NCBI GenBank assembly: GCA_903851195.1 | Contig: CAINNJ010000023.1 | Location: 161,005-225,004, forward strand | From: an uncultured Acidobacteriia bacterium | GTDB lineage: Bacteria > Acidobacteriota > Terriglobia > Bryobacterales > Bryobacteraceae | Direction of reading: 5' to 3' | DNA: 64,000 nt | Shown here: in pieces, positions 17,718 to 26,590 of the stretch | How the letters are laid out: each line of letters begins with the position of its first letter | Numbering within the stretch: position 1 is the stretch's first letter | Program-made: the position numbers and the translations under genes | The notes under the pieces: model-generated | Databases searched by the model: none | The model's input: only the letters and a program-made list of their open reading frames with translations | What the model was told of the DNA's origin: nothing

Positions 17718-18161
17718 ATGCGAAGACTGTTTGTCGCTGTCCTGCTGAGCGGAGCCGCCCTCGCCGGCGCGCAGCAGACGCCCGCGCCCAAACCTCAGGA
17801 GAAGCCGGAAGCGCAGGCCCCGGACCCCTCCCAGTTGCCCCCCTCCCAGCTGCCCCCCGAAGAGGACAACGAAGCAAAGCCCGAAGAGTACAGCTTCAAT
17901 CCGGTGAAATCGAAGCGTGACGTGGAAGTCGGCAAGCAGCAGCTCAAAAAGGGCAATCTCAAAGGCGCGGCGAGCCGGTTCACGACGGCGACGAAGTGGA
18001 ATGAGGGCAATGCCGAGGCATGGCTGTTGTTGGGCGAGGTCGCGGAAAAGCGCGACGACCCCAAAACGGCCCGCGCTGCGTATCAAAAGTATCTGGAACT
18101 GGCCCCGACGGCGAAGAACGCGGGCGACGTCCGCAAGCGTCTGGAGAAGCTGAAGGGCTGA
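17718..18161 (+). CDS. Exported TPR-repeat protein
   Basis: A 147-residue protein. MRRLFVAVLLSGAALAGAQQ is a clean signal peptide, so ATG 17718 is chosen over the longer frame from 17688. The region after it is Pro/Gln/Glu-rich and disordered (residues 20-60). Two tetratricopeptide repeats follow (GKQQLKKGNLKGAASRF and AEAWLLLGEVAEKRDDP). TPR modules hold protein complexes together, here in the periplasm. It lies 50 bp before the metallo-hydrolase gene on the same strand. The partner is unknown. Confidence 0.8.
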   Translation: MRRLFVAVLLSGAALAGAQQTPAPKPQEKPEAQAPDPSQLPPSQLPPEEDNEAKPEEYSFNPVKSKRDVEVGKQQLKKGNLKGAASRFTTATKWNEGNAEAWLLLGEVAEKRDDPKTARAAYQKYLELAPTAKNAGDVRKRLEKLKG

Positions 18162-18211
18162 GGGTTGTAGGCTGAAATTGACTGCCCTCCGTCAGCGCAG
18201 AGAAGGAAGTT

Positions 18212-19099
18212 ATGCGTCTCTTCGCCGGCTTTTTGTTCCTCCTTTCCCTCGCTTCCGGTCAGACGCCGGAAAGCGGCACGCTGCCGGAGCACTGGCCTAC
18301 CGGCGGCCCGAACTGCATGGAAATGCAGGAGTTTTACGTCCACCAGTACAATCCGAATTTCTACGTGCTGCGGCAATCAGGTTGCACGGACTACGAGAAG
18401 CCTTTCCTTTACCTGATCTTCGGTTCGGATAAAGCTCTGCTGTGGGACACCGGGTCCCGCAATGCGCGGGTGCGCGAGGCAGTCGACCGGCTGCTGGAGC
18501 GCTGGCTCAAGGCGAATTCGCGCGCTGGAATCCCTCTTGTGGTGATGCATTCGCACAAACATGGCGACCACATCGCCGGCGATGCGCAGTTCGCCGGTCG
18601 AGCCGACACAACTCTGGTGAAACCGGATCTGGCGAGCGTGCAGGCCTTCTTCGGCTTCCGGCAATGGCCGGAGCAGAACTCCACTTTCGACCTGGGCGGA
18701 CGCGTACTCGAACTGATTCCGATCCCCGGCCACACCGACGATTCCCTCGCTCTCTACGACCGCCGGACCGGCATTCTGTTGACCGGCGACACCGTGTATC
18801 CAGGGCGGCTTTACGTCAACGCGGCTGAATTTGCCACGTTTCGGCAGAGCATCCACCGATTGGCGGCATTTGCGGACACCCACCCGATAGCGCACGTCCT
18901 GGGGAACCACATCGAGCAGACGCGGACACCGTTTACGGATTATCCGACCGGGACGAAGTACCAGCCTGAAGAGCACGAACTGGCGCTGGGCGCGGCTCAT
19001 ATTTTCGAACTGGACCGGGTGCTGCAGGCCATGGAAAAGCCGGCGCGGGTGCCATTGCGGGACCTCACGATCGCGGTCCGTTTACCAACACCCCGCTAA
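18212..19099 (+). CDS. Secreted metallo-beta-lactamase-fold hydrolase
   Basis: A 295-residue protein with signal peptide MRLFAGFLFLLSLASG. The dinuclear zinc motif is HSHKHGDH (residues about 111-118). Further ligands are His in PIPGHTDDS, Asp in LLTGDTVYPG and His in LGNHIEQT. GAAGGAAG precedes the ATG at 18212. The fold covers lactonases, thioesterases and phosphodiesterases as well as lactamases; the substrate cannot be assigned. The gene is followed 26 bp later by the M1 aminopeptidase, also exported, so the two may be expressed together. Confidence 0.85.
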   Translation: MRLFAGFLFLLSLASGQTPESGTLPEHWPTGGPNCMEMQEFYVHQYNPNFYVLRQSGCTDYEKPFLYLIFGSDKALLWDTGSRNARVREAVDRLLERWLKANSRAGIPLVVMHSHKHGDHIAGDAQFAGRADTTLVKPDLASVQAFFGFRQWPEQNSTFDLGGRVLELIPIPGHTDDSLALYDRRTGILLTGDTVYPGRLYVNAAEFATFRQSIHRLAAFADTHPIAHVLGNHIEQTRTPFTDYPTGTKYQPEEHELALGAAHIFELDRVLQAMEKPARVPLRDLTIAVRLPTPR

Positions 19100-19125
19100 A
19101 TCGCGTTTAGACTGAAAGAGAACTT

Positions 19126-21777
19126 ATGAAGCGAATCGCTTTCGTGTGCAGCCTTGCCGTGTGTGCAACCCTTGGTGCGGCCGAGGGTCCGCCGAAAACC
19201 CGGCTGGCCGAGGTCGAAAATGTCGAGGCGAAGGCTTACTTCGCGGATCTGACGCTCGACCCGGAAAAGACTACGTTTTCCGGCGAGATCAATATCCGGA
19301 TGGAGATCATGGAGCCGCTGCAGACGCTCTGGCTCAACCAGGAGCAGTTGCAGATTCAAAGCGCCGTCCTGAAAGCCGGCGGCGTGGATCTCAAGGCGCA
19401 GGTTGTGGCCGGAGGAGACGATTTCGTCGGGCTCCGCTTCGAGTCCGTGGTGCCGAAGGGCAGCGCTGTCGTGACCATCCGGTACACCGGCGAGGTGCAG
19501 CAGAAGAACAGCAGCGGCATTTTCCGCCAACAGGAAGGCGGCAACTGGTACCTCTATACGCAGTTTGAGCCGACAGACGCGCGGGCGGCGTTCCCCTGTT
19601 TCGATGAGCCTTCGTACAAGACCCCGTGGCAACTGACTCTCCACATCCCGGAACAGGACAGCGCCATCAGCAATACGGCGGTTTCTTCCGAAATTGTCGG
19701 CGGCGGCAGGAAAAATCTGATTTTCGGCGCCACGAAGCCCTTGCCCAGTTATCTGGTCGCCTTCGCCGTGGGCCCGTTCGAGTACGTGAACGCGGGCACC
19801 GTGGGGAAGAACAAAGTCCCGGTGCGGATCGTCGTCCCGAGAGGCAAAGCGGCGGAAGCGAAGTATGCCGCGGAGGTCACCGCGCCGATTCTGAGCTGGC
19901 TGGAGGAATATTTCGGAATTCCTTACCCTTACGACAAAGCCGATCAGGTTGCGATTCCCAACACGGCCGGTTTCGGCGCCATGGAAAACGTCGGCATGGT
20001 GACCTACGACCAGTCGCTGATCCTGGCGGATCCGAAGGTCGATCAGATCGGCCGGCAGCGCACCTACGCGAGCGTTGCCGCGCACGAACTCGCGCACCAG
20101 TGGTTCGGCGATCTGGTAACCACATCCTGGTGGAACGATATCTGGCTCAACGAAGCGTTCGCCACCTGGATGGAGCGCAAGATGATCGCGGAGTGGAAGC
20201 CGGAATGGCAGACACGCGTCGCGGATGTCGGCTCGAACATGGGCGCCGAGCACGACGACAGCCTGGTGTCGGCGCGGAAAATCCGACAGGAAATTCTCAG
20301 CAAAGACGATATCAACAACGCCTTTGACAGCATTACGTACGAAAAGGGCGCCTCCGTGATCGGCATGTTCGAGAACTGGATGGGCGCCGAAGAGTTCCGC
20401 AAGGGCGTGCAGGGTTATCTGAAGCAGTATGCGTTCCGCGCCACCTCCGCCGGTGACTTTCTGGACTCTCTGAGCACGTCAAGCAAACGCGACGTGACGA
20501 AACCGTTCTCCACGTTTCTGAATCAGGCCGGGGTGCCCATCGTTTCCGTTGCCCTGGAGTGCAAAGGCGGAGCCGCCTCGCTGCAACTGGAGCAGTCGCG
20601 CTTCCTGCCGACCGGTTCGAAGGGCGATACGAAGCAGGTCTGGAGCATTCCGCTGTGCCTCCGCTACGGCACGGGAACCACCGGCCAGAGCCAGTGCATG
20701 CTGATGACGCAGGCCACGGAGACCGTAGCGTTGAAGGGCGCGAAGGGCTGCCCGGCGTGGGTGGAGGCGAACGACAAGGCGGTCGGGTATTACCGGGTGC
20801 AGTACAAAGGCGGTCTGCTCGCGGCGCTGACCAGCGGCGATGTCGTGTCTCGCCTGAGCGGTCCGGAGCGCGCGGAACTGATGGGCAACGCGCAGGCGCT
20901 TTCCGGGGCCGGGAAACTGACCGCCGCCGAGGCCCTCGGGCTGGTGGAAACGTTCCATGCGGATCCGGAGCGCTATGTGTCGCAGATGGCCGTTGGCATG
21001 GCTCTGGGGCCGCGGGCGCAACTGGTGCCGGACAATCTGCTGCCGAACTATCGGCGCTTTCTGCAAAGGAACTTCCAGGCTCGCGCGCTGGAACTGGGCT
21101 GGACGCCGAAGCCTGGCGATACGGAAGACACCCGCTTGTTGCGGGCGGCCGTGGTGCGGCCCGTCGCGACCTGGGGCGGCAATGAGCAACTGGCCGCGCA
21201 GGCGAAGGCGTTAACCGAAAAGTGGTTTGCGGACCACGCAGTCATTGACGCCAATATGCTGAGCCCGGTGCTCGGCACGGCAGCGTTCTACGGTGACAAA
21301 GCGCTGTTCGACCGGTTCCTTGCGGAGTTCGCGAAGACCAAAGACAAGCAGGTGCGTCGCGCGCTGCTGGGGGCGATGAACTCGTTCCGGGACAGCGCGT
21401 CCATTGAGGCCGGCATGCAGGCGCTTCTCAACGGTACGGTGCCGTTCATCGAAGGTCAGGGACTCCTGTTCGGCGGGCAGCAGGAGCAGGCGACACGGAT
21501 GCAGTCGCTGCGCTTCGTGGAGTCGAACTGGGATCAGGTGGTCGCGAAGATGCCGACGGGCGGCGGCTTCGATTTCGGCTCGGTGCTGCCGAGCGTCGGG
21601 GCGTCGTTCTGCGATGCGTCGTCGCGGGACGAACTGAAGAAGTTCTTCCAGCCGCGCGTGGAGAAGTTCGTCGGGGCGCCGCGGGCTCTGGATCAGGTGC
21701 TCGAAAGCATCGACCTGTGCATCGCCAACAAGGCCGCGCAGAGCCCGAGCGTAAGCGCGTTTCTGAGCAAATACTGA
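19126..21777 (+). CDS. M1 family zinc aminopeptidase (aminopeptidase N type), exported
   Basis: An 883-residue metallopeptidase that removes N-terminal residues from peptides. A signal peptide (MKRIAFVCSLAVCATLGAA) indicates export. The exopeptidase motif is GAMEN (in AGFGAMENVG), and the zinc site is HELAHQWFGD followed by Glu in WLNEAFATW (about residues 323-346). The transition-state Tyr is in ITYEKGAS. The C-terminal half (residues 520-880) is the ERAP1-like helical domain. Length matches the family. It probably works with the neighbouring secreted hydrolases in peptide scavenging (inference). Confidence 0.93.
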   Translation: MKRIAFVCSLAVCATLGAAEGPPKTRLAEVENVEAKAYFADLTLDPEKTTFSGEINIRMEIMEPLQTLWLNQEQLQIQSAVLKAGGVDLKAQVVAGGDDFVGLRFESVVPKGSAVVTIRYTGEVQQKNSSGIFRQQEGGNWYLYTQFEPTDARAAFPCFDEPSYKTPWQLTLHIPEQDSAISNTAVSSEIVGGGRKNLIFGATKPLPSYLVAFAVGPFEYVNAGTVGKNKVPVRIVVPRGKAAEAKYAAEVTAPILSWLEEYFGIPYPYDKADQVAIPNTAGFGAMENVGMVTYDQSLILADPKVDQIGRQRTYASVAAHELAHQWFGDLVTTSWWNDIWLNEAFATWMERKMIAEWKPEWQTRVADVGSNMGAEHDDSLVSARKIRQEILSKDDINNAFDSITYEKGASVIGMFENWMGAEEFRKGVQGYLKQYAFRATSAGDFLDSLSTSSKRDVTKPFSTFLNQAGVPIVSVALECKGGAASLQLEQSRFLPTGSKGDTKQVWSIPLCLRYGTGTTGQSQCMLMTQATETVALKGAKGCPAWVEANDKAVGYYRVQYKGGLLAALTSGDVVSRLSGPERAELMGNAQALSGAGKLTAAEALGLVETFHADPERYVSQMAVGMALGPRAQLVPDNLLPNYRRFLQRNFQARALELGWTPKPGDTEDTRLLRAAVVRPVATWGGNEQLAAQAKALTEKWFADHAVIDANMLSPVLGTAAFYGDKALFDRFLAEFAKTKDKQVRRALLGAMNSFRDSASIEAGMQALLNGTVPFIEGQGLLFGGQQEQATRMQSLRFVESNWDQVVAKMPTGGGFDFGSVLPSVGASFCDASSRDELKKFFQPRVEKFVGAPRALDQVLESIDLCIANKAAQSPSVSAFLSKY

Positions 21778-21784
21778 TTCCCGT

Positions 21785-22414
21785 TTGAGCACGATTTACA
21801 ATCGCATCGCGGGTGAGAGCGTGGAGCGTCTGGCCGCGCTCAGCGACGGTATCTTTGCCGTCGCGATGACGCTGCTTGTCCTCGATCTGCACGGACCCGT
21901 GCGGGACAAGGTGCATTCCGAGCAGGATCTCTGGCTCGCGCTCGGCGGCATGTTTCCGCAACTCGTCGCGTATCTGATGAGCTTTCTTACGCTGTCGATC
22001 TTCTGGAACGGCCAGCAGGTGCAGCTGAATCGGTTCGCGAGGAATGACCGGCACCTCACGTGGATTCACTTGGCATTCCTCTTCGCGGTCTCAATCATGC
22101 CGTTCTCCACGCGGCTGCTGGCGGAGTTTATCCGCTATCGCGTTGCGCTGCTGTGTTACTGGGGGAACATCCTGTTGCTGGGGCTGATCCTCTTTGCGGG
22201 CTGGCGATACGCGAGGCGTGCGCGGTTGCTGAAGCCGGAAACCACCGAGGCCGTTTCAAAGGCGGTGGAACGGCGCATCATAGTCGCCCAGGGGCTGTAC
22301 GCGGCGGGCGCTCTGTTGTGCGTTTACGATACGTACGCGAGCATCGCGTTTATCGTGCTGGTGCAGTTGTTGTTCGCATTCGGGCCGCGGACAGGGCTGC
22401 TCTCGCGGATCTAG
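21785..22414 (+). CDS. TMEM175-like (DUF1211) potassium channel protein
   Basis: A 209-residue membrane protein with about six hydrophobic helices. The segment VERLAALSDGIFAVAMTLLV near residue 13 matches the signature first helix of bacterial TMEM175 channels (RxxxFSDG.FA..MTLL). These proteins form leak-type K+ channels as tetramers. TTG 21785 is used as start because it gives the usual N-terminal spacing; no strong ribosome site is visible. It is convergent with the M48-like gene, with a hairpin repeat in between. Confidence 0.82.
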   Translation: MSTIYNRIAGESVERLAALSDGIFAVAMTLLVLDLHGPVRDKVHSEQDLWLALGGMFPQLVAYLMSFLTLSIFWNGQQVQLNRFARNDRHLTWIHLAFLFAVSIMPFSTRLLAEFIRYRVALLCYWGNILLLGLILFAGWRYARRARLLKPETTEAVSKAVERRIIVAQGLYAAGALLCVYDTYASIAFIVLVQLLFAFGPRTGLLSRI

Positions 22415-22421
22415 TTCCCGA

Positions 22422-22466
22422 TGTGGGGCGGGATGTTATCCCGGTGCGGGCTGGAAACCCGCCAAT
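22422..22466. repeat. Tandem-hairpin repeat, copy A
   Basis: Two adjacent short hairpins (GCGGGAT/ATCCCGG-like, then TGCGGGCT...AACCCGCCA) lie between convergent genes. The layout and the flank TGTGGGGC match copies B (43704-43775) and C (56976-57066). It may also serve as a bidirectional terminator. Confidence 0.6.
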
Positions 22467-22476
22467 GATCGCGGAT

Positions 22477-23127
22477 CTACGGCGCTGGCAGCCGCGCAAG
22501 CCGGTTTTCGCGAGGGGGCAGGGGAGAGAAAGTCGTGTCGTCAGGCAGCGTCCGTTCGAGGTAGCGGCGCAGTGCCCGCGGGTCGAAGCCGGCGCGCCCC
22601 GTGAGATTCAGAGCGAACCGATCGGCTTCCAGCTCGTTGGTCCGCTGTTGGGAAAGGTAGCCCGGCGGAACCGCGAGGCCCGTTTCCGCCGGGCCGGCAT
22701 GCAGGCTGAATCCGATGGTGAGAAACACAACGGGCTTACCCGGCGCCGGACCCGGCATGCGAAGCCCGTGCCGCAGGGCGATGTGACCCATGGAATGCGC
22801 GAGCATGGCGGCGAACTCGTCGTCGTTGCGGGCGGCCCCGAAAAAGGCGTCCGGAACAAGAATGATGCCGCCGGGGAACGGCATGGGCTCGGCGGAATCG
22901 GCGATGACGGCCTGAAACGTCCAGACGGTTCCGGGCAGTTGCGAGGCCAGGCGGTCTCCCGTCCGCCGCAGGTATTCGATCTGTTCGGCCGATTCGACCG
23001 GCCGCCCGCGTTTCAGCACGTCGGCGGCGAGTTGCTTCCCGAGCGCGCGCTCCTTATCCGGAAAAGCGGGATCCGGAGTCTGCTGCGCAACGCATGGCAG
23101 AATAAACAAAAAAAGAACCGCTTTCAC
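22477..23127 (-). CDS. M48-like metallopeptidase homologue lacking the catalytic Glu
   Basis: A 216-residue exported protein. GTG 23127 is chosen because it begins a signal peptide (KAVLFLFILPCVAQQ) and has GAGGTGG upstream. The M48 layout is recognisable: GIILVPDAFF, then AAMLAHSMGHIALRHG, then NELEADRFAL holding the third zinc ligand. In place of HExxH the motif is HSMGH, so the general-base Glu is Ser. Both His and the downstream Glu are kept, so zinc may still bind although peptidase activity should be lost. It could be a pseudoenzyme or regulatory partner. Confidence 0.8.
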   Translation of the reverse strand: MKAVLFLFILPCVAQQTPDPAFPDKERALGKQLAADVLKRGRPVESAEQIEYLRRTGDRLASQLPGTVWTFQAVIADSAEPMPFPGGIILVPDAFFGAARNDDEFAAMLAHSMGHIALRHGLRMPGPAPGKPVVFLTIGFSLHAGPAETGLAVPPGYLSQQRTNELEADRFALNLTGRAGFDPRALRRYLERTLPDDTTFSPLPPRENRLARLPAP

Positions 23128-23252
23128 GGAAATCCACCTCGTGTAAGCGGGACGCGCCGCGGATTCGATCTGTTTCGCCCTGGGGTACTTTGTATTTCGC
23201 CAGAGCTTTGCGCCACGGTGTACCATGAATTGAAGCTACGAATTGAACGCTG

Positions 23253-24107
23253 ATGAAGCTCCTCGAAGCGCTGCCTCCGGACGGTAAAGACCGCGGGTTA
23301 GCGCTGTCTCTTGACCCACAAAGGATTCCGGCCCACATCGCCATCATCATGGACGGCAATGGGCGCTGGGCAAAGCGGCGCGGTCTGCCGCGTTTTGCCG
23401 GCCACCGCGCCGGAGTGCAGATGGTGCGTTCCGTAGTGGAAGATTGTTCTCGTTTAGGCGTCCATGCGCTGACGCTTTACGCGTTTTCGGCGGAAAACTG
23501 GAAGCGGCCCCGTCCCGAAGTCGACATGCTGTGGCGTCTGCTGCGTTTTTACCTGCGTCATGAACTGGAAGATCTGCAGCGCAACAACATCCGGCTGCAA
23601 TCGAGCGGACGCGTGGAAGCTCTCCCGCAGCGCGTTTACGAAGAACTGCGGGCGGTGGAGCGGGCCACGGCGCGCAACACGGGCATGTGCCTGAATCTGG
23701 CCATCAACTACAGTTCGCGCAACGAACTGGTGGACGCCGTCAACGCGCTGGTGGACCAGGCCCGGATCGAAGGTCGGCTGGACAGCCTGGTGGTGGACGA
23801 GGAAATGATTTCGAAGCGCCTCTACACGGCCGGTTTGCCGGAACCGGACCTTTTGATCCGCACCTCCGGGGAGATGCGCATTTCGAACTTTCTGCTCTGG
23901 CAGATTGCGTACGCCGAACTTTACGTAACCGATACCTTGTGGCCCGACTTCAACAGGGAAGAATTGTTACGCGCGATTCTCGAATTTCAGCGCCGCGAGA
24001 GACGTTTTGGCGGCATCGCCGAAACCGTCACGGAGCCCGCGGACCTTACCGTCGCCGCCGATTTTCCCGATGAGGAAACAGAGGAAATCGCCGTCTCTTC
24101 GCAATGA
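23253..24107 (+). CDS. uppS: Isoprenyl transferase (undecaprenyl diphosphate synthase)
   Basis: A 284-residue cis-prenyltransferase that extends farnesyl diphosphate to the C55 lipid carrier for peptidoglycan and other glycans. The diphosphate-binding signature is IAIIMDGNGRWAKRRG (about residues 30-45), with GHRAG following. The Asn/Arg region SAENWKRP and the C-terminal RTSGEMRISNFLLWQ with AYAE are also present. It overlaps cdsA by 4 bp (ATGA), a common pairing of lipid-carrier and phospholipid synthesis. The C-terminus has an acidic extension. Confidence 0.96.
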   Translation: MKLLEALPPDGKDRGLALSLDPQRIPAHIAIIMDGNGRWAKRRGLPRFAGHRAGVQMVRSVVEDCSRLGVHALTLYAFSAENWKRPRPEVDMLWRLLRFYLRHELEDLQRNNIRLQSSGRVEALPQRVYEELRAVERATARNTGMCLNLAINYSSRNELVDAVNALVDQARIEGRLDSLVVDEEMISKRLYTAGLPEPDLLIRTSGEMRISNFLLWQIAYAELYVTDTLWPDFNREELLRAILEFQRRERRFGGIAETVTEPADLTVAADFPDEETEEIAVSSQ

Positions 24108-24883
24108 AGCGCATTCTTACGGCGTTGGTTCTGGTTCCGGTCACCCTTTACACCGTCCTTCTCGCTCCCTGGCCGATATTTCTGCTGATGGTCGCCCTCG
24201 TGGCGTCGCTCTGTTTTATCGAGTACGCGGCGATTACGCAGGCGTTCGCGCCGCTGGGCGTGGTGGCGGGGTTACTGATCCTGATCGCCCCGCCACCCGA
24301 AACCACCCTGATTCTGTTTCTCAGCGCCCTGGCGGCCATGTGCCTGCCTCTCGCGGCGGAGTCGCTGGAGAAATCCGTCGCGCGGGCGGGCGCGCTGATG
24401 CTGGGCATCGTGTACGTTTTCGGCGCGTGGAAAACCGCCGTATTGCTGCACGATCTGAATACTCCGCGTCCGGAATCCGGCCGTTACTGGCTGCTTTTCG
24501 GGCTGGTGGTGAACTGGGTGGGAGATACCGGCGCCTACTATGTGGGCCGGAAGTTCGGACGGCGCAAGCTGGCGCCGCTGGTGAGCCCGGGCAAGACGTG
24601 GGAAGGCGCCATTGCATCCATCGTTACGGCCATGATCTTCGGCCTGATTTATTTGCCGATCGCCATTCGCGGAATCTCGTGGCCCATAGCGGGCGGAATC
24701 GCGCTGCTGGCAAATATTGCCGGGCAGCTGGGCGATCTGGCCGAATCCGCGATCAAGCGAAGCGCGGGAGTGAAAGACAGCGGCAAGCTCCTGCCCGGCC
24801 ACGGCGGCATGCTGGACCGCGTGGACAGCTCCCTTTTCAGCCTGCCGGTCATCTACACCGTCGTCAGCCTGCTGCATTTTTGA
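24104..24883 (+). CDS. cdsA: Phosphatidate cytidylyltransferase
   Basis: A 259-residue integral membrane enzyme that makes CDP-diacylglycerol from phosphatidate and CTP. There are about seven hydrophobic helices. The family signature lies in the C-terminal part, from SAGVKDSGKLLPGHGGMLDR to DSSLFSLPV (residues about 222-247), with the Asp residues that bind metal. The segment VGDTGAYYVGRKFGRRKLAP is also typical. It is coupled to uppS by a 4-bp overlap. Length is normal. Confidence 0.95.
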   Translation: MKRILTALVLVPVTLYTVLLAPWPIFLLMVALVASLCFIEYAAITQAFAPLGVVAGLLILIAPPPETTLILFLSALAAMCLPLAAESLEKSVARAGALMLGIVYVFGAWKTAVLLHDLNTPRPESGRYWLLFGLVVNWVGDTGAYYVGRKFGRRKLAPLVSPGKTWEGAIASIVTAMIFGLIYLPIAIRGISWPIAGGIALLANIAGQLGDLAESAIKRSAGVKDSGKLLPGHGGMLDRVDSSLFSLPVIYTVVSLLHF

Positions 24884-24971
24884 GAGCTCCCCCGGGCCGG
24901 ATCAAAAATCCCACTGGCTTCCGAAGTGCAAAACGGCTCTGGTCGAGACCATCGACCAAGAGGATATTCGT

Positions 24972-25166
24972 ATGGCCAAAGAAGCGCACAGCAAAGCAGC
25001 CGAGCACCACGAGAAAGCCGCCAAGTCGCACCGCACCGCCGCCGAGAAGCACGGGGCCGGGGACCACGCGGAAGGAAAGAAGCATTCCGCCGAAGCCCAC
25101 GAACATTCCGGCAAGGCGCACGAATCGTCCAAAACGGCTCACGAGAAATCGGGCCAGCAGAAATAA
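24972..25166 (+). CDS. 64-residue Ala/His/Lys-rich protein
   Basis: A small hydrophilic protein (MAKEAHSKAAEHHEKAAKSH...) made of imperfect 7-11-residue units rich in Ala, His, Lys, Glu and Ser, without Cys or aromatic residues. It is likely a helical or disordered protein. GAGG lies eight bases before the ATG. Similar small proteins in other soil bacteria are annotated only as hypothetical. It could be a stress or nucleic-acid-associated protein; this is inference from composition. Confidence 0.7.
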   Translation: MAKEAHSKAAEHHEKAAKSHRTAAEKHGAGDHAEGKKHSAEAHEHSGKAHESSKTAHEKSGQQK

Positions 25167-25202
25167 CTTCCGAGGTCTTTTTAGCGACGGCCGGTTCCGC
25201 TG

Positions 25203-26477
25203 TCAGGCGCCGGCTGTCGCGACCTGAATCTCTCTCCTCTTCATGTCCCGGACAATCGTTCGGGAGCCCCCGAACAGCACCAGCGCGAGCAGCAGCGAGA
25301 AGACCGGCATCAGGAGCATCGCCTGTTGCAGTCCTGTCGCGCGATGCGCCTCCGTAACCACGACCGAGTTTGCCAGGTCCGCGGCGTGGCGCGCCATCAG
25401 GTCGCTCACTTTGCCGGTGAGAAGCGGACCGAACGAAGCGCCGCACAGGTACATGCACATGAAGTAGATCGCCATCGCGATACCGCGCATGGCGGGCGCC
25501 ACGATGTCCTGAATCGAAGAGTAGACGAAGCCGTAATACGAGCAGAGCGAGCCGTAGAAAAACGTGATCAGCGCGATGGACGCCGTGACATTCCCCGCCA
25601 GGATACCGAACCAGGCGCAGGGCGCGCCGCAGAACGCCAACAGGGAGGCGAGCACCATGCGCCCCTGCGGTTTCCAGTGAATCACCCGATCGCCCAGCCA
25701 GCCCGCGAGCAGGCTGCCGGCAACTCCTCCCACCGCGTAAGTGATTCCGGTTCCGATGCCCGCGTGCGCCAGGCTCACGTGGTGAATGCGACTCAGGAAG
25801 GCCGGCATGAACTGCCCCAGAGCGTACATGTTGAAGTTGAGCAGGGCGCCGGACAGAATAATCCACCATAGGGTGGGGATTCGCAGCACGGTGATGGCGG
25901 AGCCACCCTGCGTCCCGGCCGGTTCGGCGGCACCTCTTGCCGGTTCCCGCAAGCGGAGCAGGAAAGGGATGAGAATCATCGCTGGCACCGCGGCCACCAC
26001 CATCGCGGTTCGCCAGCCCCAGGCCTGCGCGATCGGTCCGCTGAGAAAATAGCTCAGCGCGCCGCCCACCGGCACGCCAAGCATGAAGAGGGCAAGCGGT
26101 CTGGCTCGCCGGTGAGCGGGATAGAGGTCGCCGATCCAGCTGGTGGCCGTCGGCGCCACCACCGCTTCGCCCACCGCAAAGCCGAGCCGCGACAGCAGCA
26201 GCATCCCGTAGCTGCCGGCGAGCGCGGTGAGAGCCGTCAGAACGCTCCAGACCGTGATGCCTCCGGCCAGCAGCTTTTTGCGGCTGCGCCGGTCGGCCAG
26301 GCGGCCCAGCGGCACGCCCACCAGCGCATACAGCCAGATGAACGCGCTGCCGATCAGGCCCACCTGCGTGTCGTTCAGGTGAAATTCCCGTCGAACCGGC
26401 TCCGTGAGGGCGCCCATCACGTTCCGGTCGTAAAAATTCAGGATGTTGATGGCGATTAAAACCAGAAGTGGTGGCAT
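25203..26477 (-). CDS. MFS transporter (Spinster-like)
   Basis: A 424-residue membrane protein with 12 predicted helices. The signature loop between helices 2 and 3 is GVPLGRLADRRSRKKLLAGG. NILNFYDRNVMGALTEPV in helix 1 is typical of Spinster/sugar-phosphate-like permeases. ATG 26477 (MPPLLVLIAINIL) is preferred over 26513 because GGAG lies 8 bases upstream and helix 1 starts there. Substrate unknown; no catabolic gene is adjacent. Confidence 0.86.
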   Translation of the reverse strand: MPPLLVLIAINILNFYDRNVMGALTEPVRREFHLNDTQVGLIGSAFIWLYALVGVPLGRLADRRSRKKLLAGGITVWSVLTALTALAGSYGMLLLSRLGFAVGEAVVAPTATSWIGDLYPAHRRARPLALFMLGVPVGGALSYFLSGPIAQAWGWRTAMVVAAVPAMILIPFLLRLREPARGAAEPAGTQGGSAITVLRIPTLWWIILSGALLNFNMYALGQFMPAFLSRIHHVSLAHAGIGTGITYAVGGVAGSLLAGWLGDRVIHWKPQGRMVLASLLAFCGAPCAWFGILAGNVTASIALITFFYGSLCSYYGFVYSSIQDIVAPAMRGIAMAIYFMCMYLCGASFGPLLTGKVSDLMARHAADLANSVVVTEAHRATGLQQAMLLMPVFSLLLALVLFGGSRTIVRDMKRREIQVATAGA

Positions 26478-26590
26478 TTTTCGACTCCGTGGGCGCGGGA
26501 GGAATGCTATCACAAAGCGATCGGTTAAAATGATTACTCCCGCCCCGTCAGCGTGTCAGACCTCGCCGATCAACCAACTGGAGACTAAAC

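Noticed and set aside
24007..25227. 406-residue plus-strand frame across uppS end and cdsA
   Set aside because: Out-of-frame reading of two confident genes; Arg/Pro/Thr-rich without domains.
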